Of a DNA stretch of 64,000 bases, positions 60,941-64,000 are shown piece by piece (within the stretch, counting starts at the first letter, position 1; each line of letters starts with the position of its first letter). The notes beneath the pieces are model-generated. The model saw only the letters and a list, made by a program, of their open reading frames with translations, did no database searches and was not told where the DNA came from. The stretch is from Spongilla lacustris (taxonomy: Eukaryota > Porifera > Demospongiae > Spongillida > Spongillidae), in NCBI GenBank assembly GCA_949361645.1, contig OX442426.1, positions 7,829,830 to 7,893,829 of the forward strand, in the 5' to 3' direction. Made by a program: the position numbers and the translations under genes.

Positions 60941-61335
60941 GAGGCTACTGTGCAGTTGGAAAATTAGGGTTTAGAGAATCGAATTGGCTTCAGGTTGAAG
61001 TAATTCAGGCCATAGCGACTGGCCATGATGCCTTTGGAGTACCAATAGGCTATGAGAAGAATCTGTGTTTTGCATGCAGCTTATCTTGTGCGAAAGCTCT
61101 CAAAACACCACTATTGTGCGATGGTGGTGCTCCAAGGCTCCGTCTGTCATGAGCAAGCTCAGTCGAATATGTTCCACAAGACACTTGATTCGTAATAGAA
61201 AGTTAGGGGAGTGTTATTTAAGCGCGATTGCTACTAAATAAGCTCATAACACCTCCTTGAATCGGAGACCGATCGGTCGGGTACACAGAAACATGGCTGC
61301 ATACGCCACTGGATTGCTACGCGGAAATTAAAATT

Positions 61336-62032
61336 CAGGGGCGGATCTAGGATTTTGGGAAAGGGGGTCCGATAAATATATTCACTACTGGGGGAGGGTA
61401 CGGGAGGGGGCGTGCCCCAACCCGTGACAGCAAGGGGGTCTGGGTGAGCGCTGATAGCTTTCCCAGTGGGGTCTGGGGCGAAGCCCCAGCCGCTTTTTGC
61501 TTTTGCGTTTATTTAGCATGAAATTACAGTGATTTCCAATACAAACATCATGCGATATCCGGATTACTAGAGCCTGCAATGGATAGCGACGAGAAAAATG
61601 CTATGGTTCCTACTGCTACTTCGTGACGCAAAGCTTTTGTGAATTTGTGTCCGAAGCGTGCACGTGGCCATGCACCAGCATGTATGTTTTACTATAGTAT
61701 TAGTACTTTTAGTTTGTTTAGCTCTATAGCTACGGTAATAATCTGTTTTCTGAGGAAAAGAATTTGAGATCCATCCCATTCACGTCTGTTGATCGATCGA
61801 TCGCGCGATTTTAAATACTAATTAACCACACATACAAAATTAATTTCGTTAATGGGAGGATTTATTTAGATCGATAATAGAACAATGTGCAAGCTTGCAA
61901 ATCCAAGGATGGTAACATGCAGAACGCTGCATTGATTACAGTATGCATTACGTCATTCTTCATATAGGAAAGGGGGGGTCCGGACCCCCTGGACCCCCCC
62001 CCCCCCCCCCCCACCCCCTAAATCCGCCCCTG
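61336..62032. mobile_element. Non-autonomous hAT-like element, CAGGGGCGGAT termini
   Basis: Left end CAGGGGCGGATCTAGG, right-end complement CAGGGGCGGATTTAGG; 697 bp. CAGGGGCGGAT ends are typical of widespread animal hAT MITEs. The interior contains GGGGTCTGGGGCGAAGCCCC and a right-end C run. No 8-bp duplication remains visible and no transposase is encoded. Confidence 0.75.
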
Positions 62033-62164
62033 GGCGGATACTGTCAAAATCATGGACAGTGGCCAAACGTCCTTCCATACTAGATTAAAATTTTACTTGG
62101 GGCATTTTGTCATGTAATCTCTGTATACTTACTCAGTTAGAATAGAACAACTGAAATGTAGAAT

Positions 62165-62402
62165 ATTACAATTACTCTGAAGTGTTAGTCTTGGTAGGTG
62201 ATGTAGCGATTCTCCTGTAGCCAGTCTGTTGTAATGGTACAGCAATCAAGTGCCTTGATTTCAATCTGGCTTACAATGAAACTAAAGCGGAGTATTATAC
62301 AGTTACTCTGAAGTGGTAGTCATGGTTGGTGATGTAGTGATTCTCCTGTGGCCAGTCTGTTGTAATGGTACCGCAATCAAAGTGCCTTGATTTCAATCTG
62401 CT
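62165..62402. repeat. ~117-bp tandem duplication
   Basis: Two adjacent copies share GATTCTCCTGT(A/G)GCCAGTC, TGTTGTAATGGTAC and GTGCCTTGATTTCAATCTG. The second copy ends ten bases before the F-box/LRR stop codon. Confidence 0.92.
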
Positions 62403-62411
62403 AACTAAATC

Positions 62412-64000
62412 TTAAGCGATGCCAGACTTATCAGATATAATAAGATGCAGTTTAGTAAGACGTTTGGCAAGAACAAGAGCATTCATACAAGCCACACTGA
62501 CATGTAGCTCCACATCTTCAGAGAAAAACAACACTAACTGCTCAAGGCTTCCATATGCATCTGAGTCTAGAGGAAAGTCCACTTTGGCACCATAAAAACA
62601 GACACCTTTGAGCGAAGGACAGTTCTTGAAGACCTCTACTAAAAACCTATAAGGCTTTGTACCAGGGCGCAAACCAAAGATGCTCAGGTATTTCAAATGT
62701 GGCAGGTCAGCTATAACTTTGAGATGGTCATCACTGCATGCGCAACATATACAAATTTGAAGACACTTAAGGTATTGAGGTATTTTAATTAAAGCCCCTT
62801 CGTGGAACAACCGTGTCCTTTTAGGCAGTCTGGATAGAGGAAGGATAGTATCTGGTGCAGTGGTTGACTTAAATGATTGAACCAGCAGGCAACTATATAT
62901 CATCAAGTGAGTTAGCTTCTCCATAGAAGATATGATGGTCCACAGCTCCATTGTGCAGGGTACATTCTTCGCTTTAATACCTTCCAAGCTCAAACCCTTC
63001 AAAGGACACTTCATTGCTACACTTCGTAAACCCTCCAGTGATGTTAGACAGCGAGTACACTCATCTAGAACCAGCTGCTGTAAACTGCAGCACATCTCAC
63101 TCACCACAGTAAGGTGTGCAGGCAATAGATCATCTGTCATACTCAGGTCAAGATTCACAATACTCCCAGCTACCTCACGGAAAGACTTGACTATGTAGCA
63201 GTGCGTGTTTTGATCAAGACAAGCGGCTAGTGGACGTATTGCAGAGACACAAGTGGTGTCGGAAATGTTAGCCAAGTCAAGTACAATGTTGGGCCTTCCA
63301 GGGAAGGTGGTACGTGACATCGACATTGACGAGGTTCCACCACCAAAGTGATACTCCACAAGAGGTGGTACTGGGAATATGTCCAAGGGCATTGTGTTCC
63401 TGGAGTATTCCCTGAGTACAGCAGTGTGTGGTGCAGTACATGGTGGCAGCTCATTGGAGAAATTCCTATACAAGTAAGTAGGACAATTTGCAAAGTATAC
63501 GACAGAGAGGTTCTGTGGACGATAGCCATGTTTGGCCCATGTATTGCATATCAAGCAGCTGATTGGTGGGGGGTCAGGTGAATATTCGACTAACCAAATG
63601 GTTAACTTTGTAATCGACACAGCCTCAGCTAGTATCGGCATCATATCTGAAATCATACTCTCACAACATTCTAATCCTATAGCTGACAGCTTTGGTGCAA
63701 CTGCGACTATTTCCTTTATTTGCTGAACATCCAGCATTTCATCTTCCACCAGCATGCACTTCGAGCGACTGTAAGCTGCGACACTTGAGCACGTGCTCCC
63801 ACCATCCGGAGGGCAAACTATTACCACTGAGGTGAAGTGATTGTAGCGAAGGGGCGCTGAGCTTCAGCGTGGTTACCACTTTCCCTATCATCCGTGGCGT
63901 CACGTCCTTCCATACTATCACCTTCCATAGGCGGGGGTTGGAGCAGATGAAGTAAAGCCTCTTGCAGGTTAAACGGACACTTAACTTCGCTTCGGTAGTG
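62412..64000 (-). CDS. F-box/LRR-type protein, one frameshift, runs off the window
   Basis: The minus strand entering from the window edge reads VRLTCKRLYFICSNPRLWKV, the C-terminal half of an F-box (substrate-adaptor motif that binds SKP1), then LRR text SLQSLHLSGNSL and KCRSLQSLEVHAGG. Near 63745 the frame changes by one base and continues without introns to the stop at 62412-62414. Further LRR-like units include APKLSAIGLECC, GSIVNLDLSMTDDL, SLQQLVLDECTRC, KGLSLEGIKAK, KYLSIFGLRPG and LTKLHLIISDKSG. The single frameshift means either a decaying copy or a sequencing error. Function as an SCF ligase adaptor is inferred from the F-box only. Confidence 0.65.

Overview
This is animal nuclear DNA, probably from a sponge or another early-branching metazoan. 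Genes are split into short exons with GT-AG introns. They include a Wnt ligand, an interferon regulatory factor, condensin, eIF4G and a 26S proteasome ATPase. Between them lies a dense load of microsatellites, minisatellites, foldback repeats and hAT-type elements. The species cannot be named from the sequence. 'Sponge' is an inference from the divergent Wnt, the IRF, and the mix of P-loop/nuclease (Crinkler-like), LRR and F-box/LRR genes.

Layout. 0.1-4.2 kb (+): a Crinkler-like P-loop NTPase plus PD-(D/E)XK nuclease gene, with a foldback repeat inside one intron and two frame breaks. 5.3-11.5 kb (-): eIF4G in 19 phase-consistent exons (about 1,399 aa). 11.9-15.4 kb (+): a PQ-loop lysosomal amino-acid transporter (SLC66A1 type), divergent from eIF4G. 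15.6-15.9 kb (-): one terminal exon of an MFS transporter. 16-20.1 kb: repeats, a decayed SWIM-finger gene, a broken THAP finger, a minisatellite and a 200-N gap. 20.3-23.6 kb (+): an LRR protein ending in an RRM. 23.8-35.6 kb (-): condensin subunit NCAPD2. 36.3-38.0 kb (-): Wnt, four exons, 356 aa. 38.3-43.9 kb (-): the 3' half of proteasome ATPase PSMC2. 43.9-52.8 kb: repeat-rich DNA with no recognised host exon, and a second 200-N gap. 52.8-57.8 kb (+): IRF with DNA-binding and association domains. 58.2-62.4 kb: a cluster of inverted-repeat elements, including a 1,410-bp hAT-type element with an 8-bp target duplication. 62.4-64 kb (-): an F-box/LRR gene running off the window.

The housekeeping and signalling genes are intact wherever they can be followed across exons. 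The frame breaks fall in the Crinkler-like, LRR, F-box/LRR, SWIM and THAP genes. That fits turnover of accessory families better than uniform sequencing error. Each N gap is flanked on both sides by a gene lacking its 5' part, so order and orientation across the gaps should be treated with caution. Exon borders below were set by hand from splice consensus plus codon phase; no search or alignment was run.
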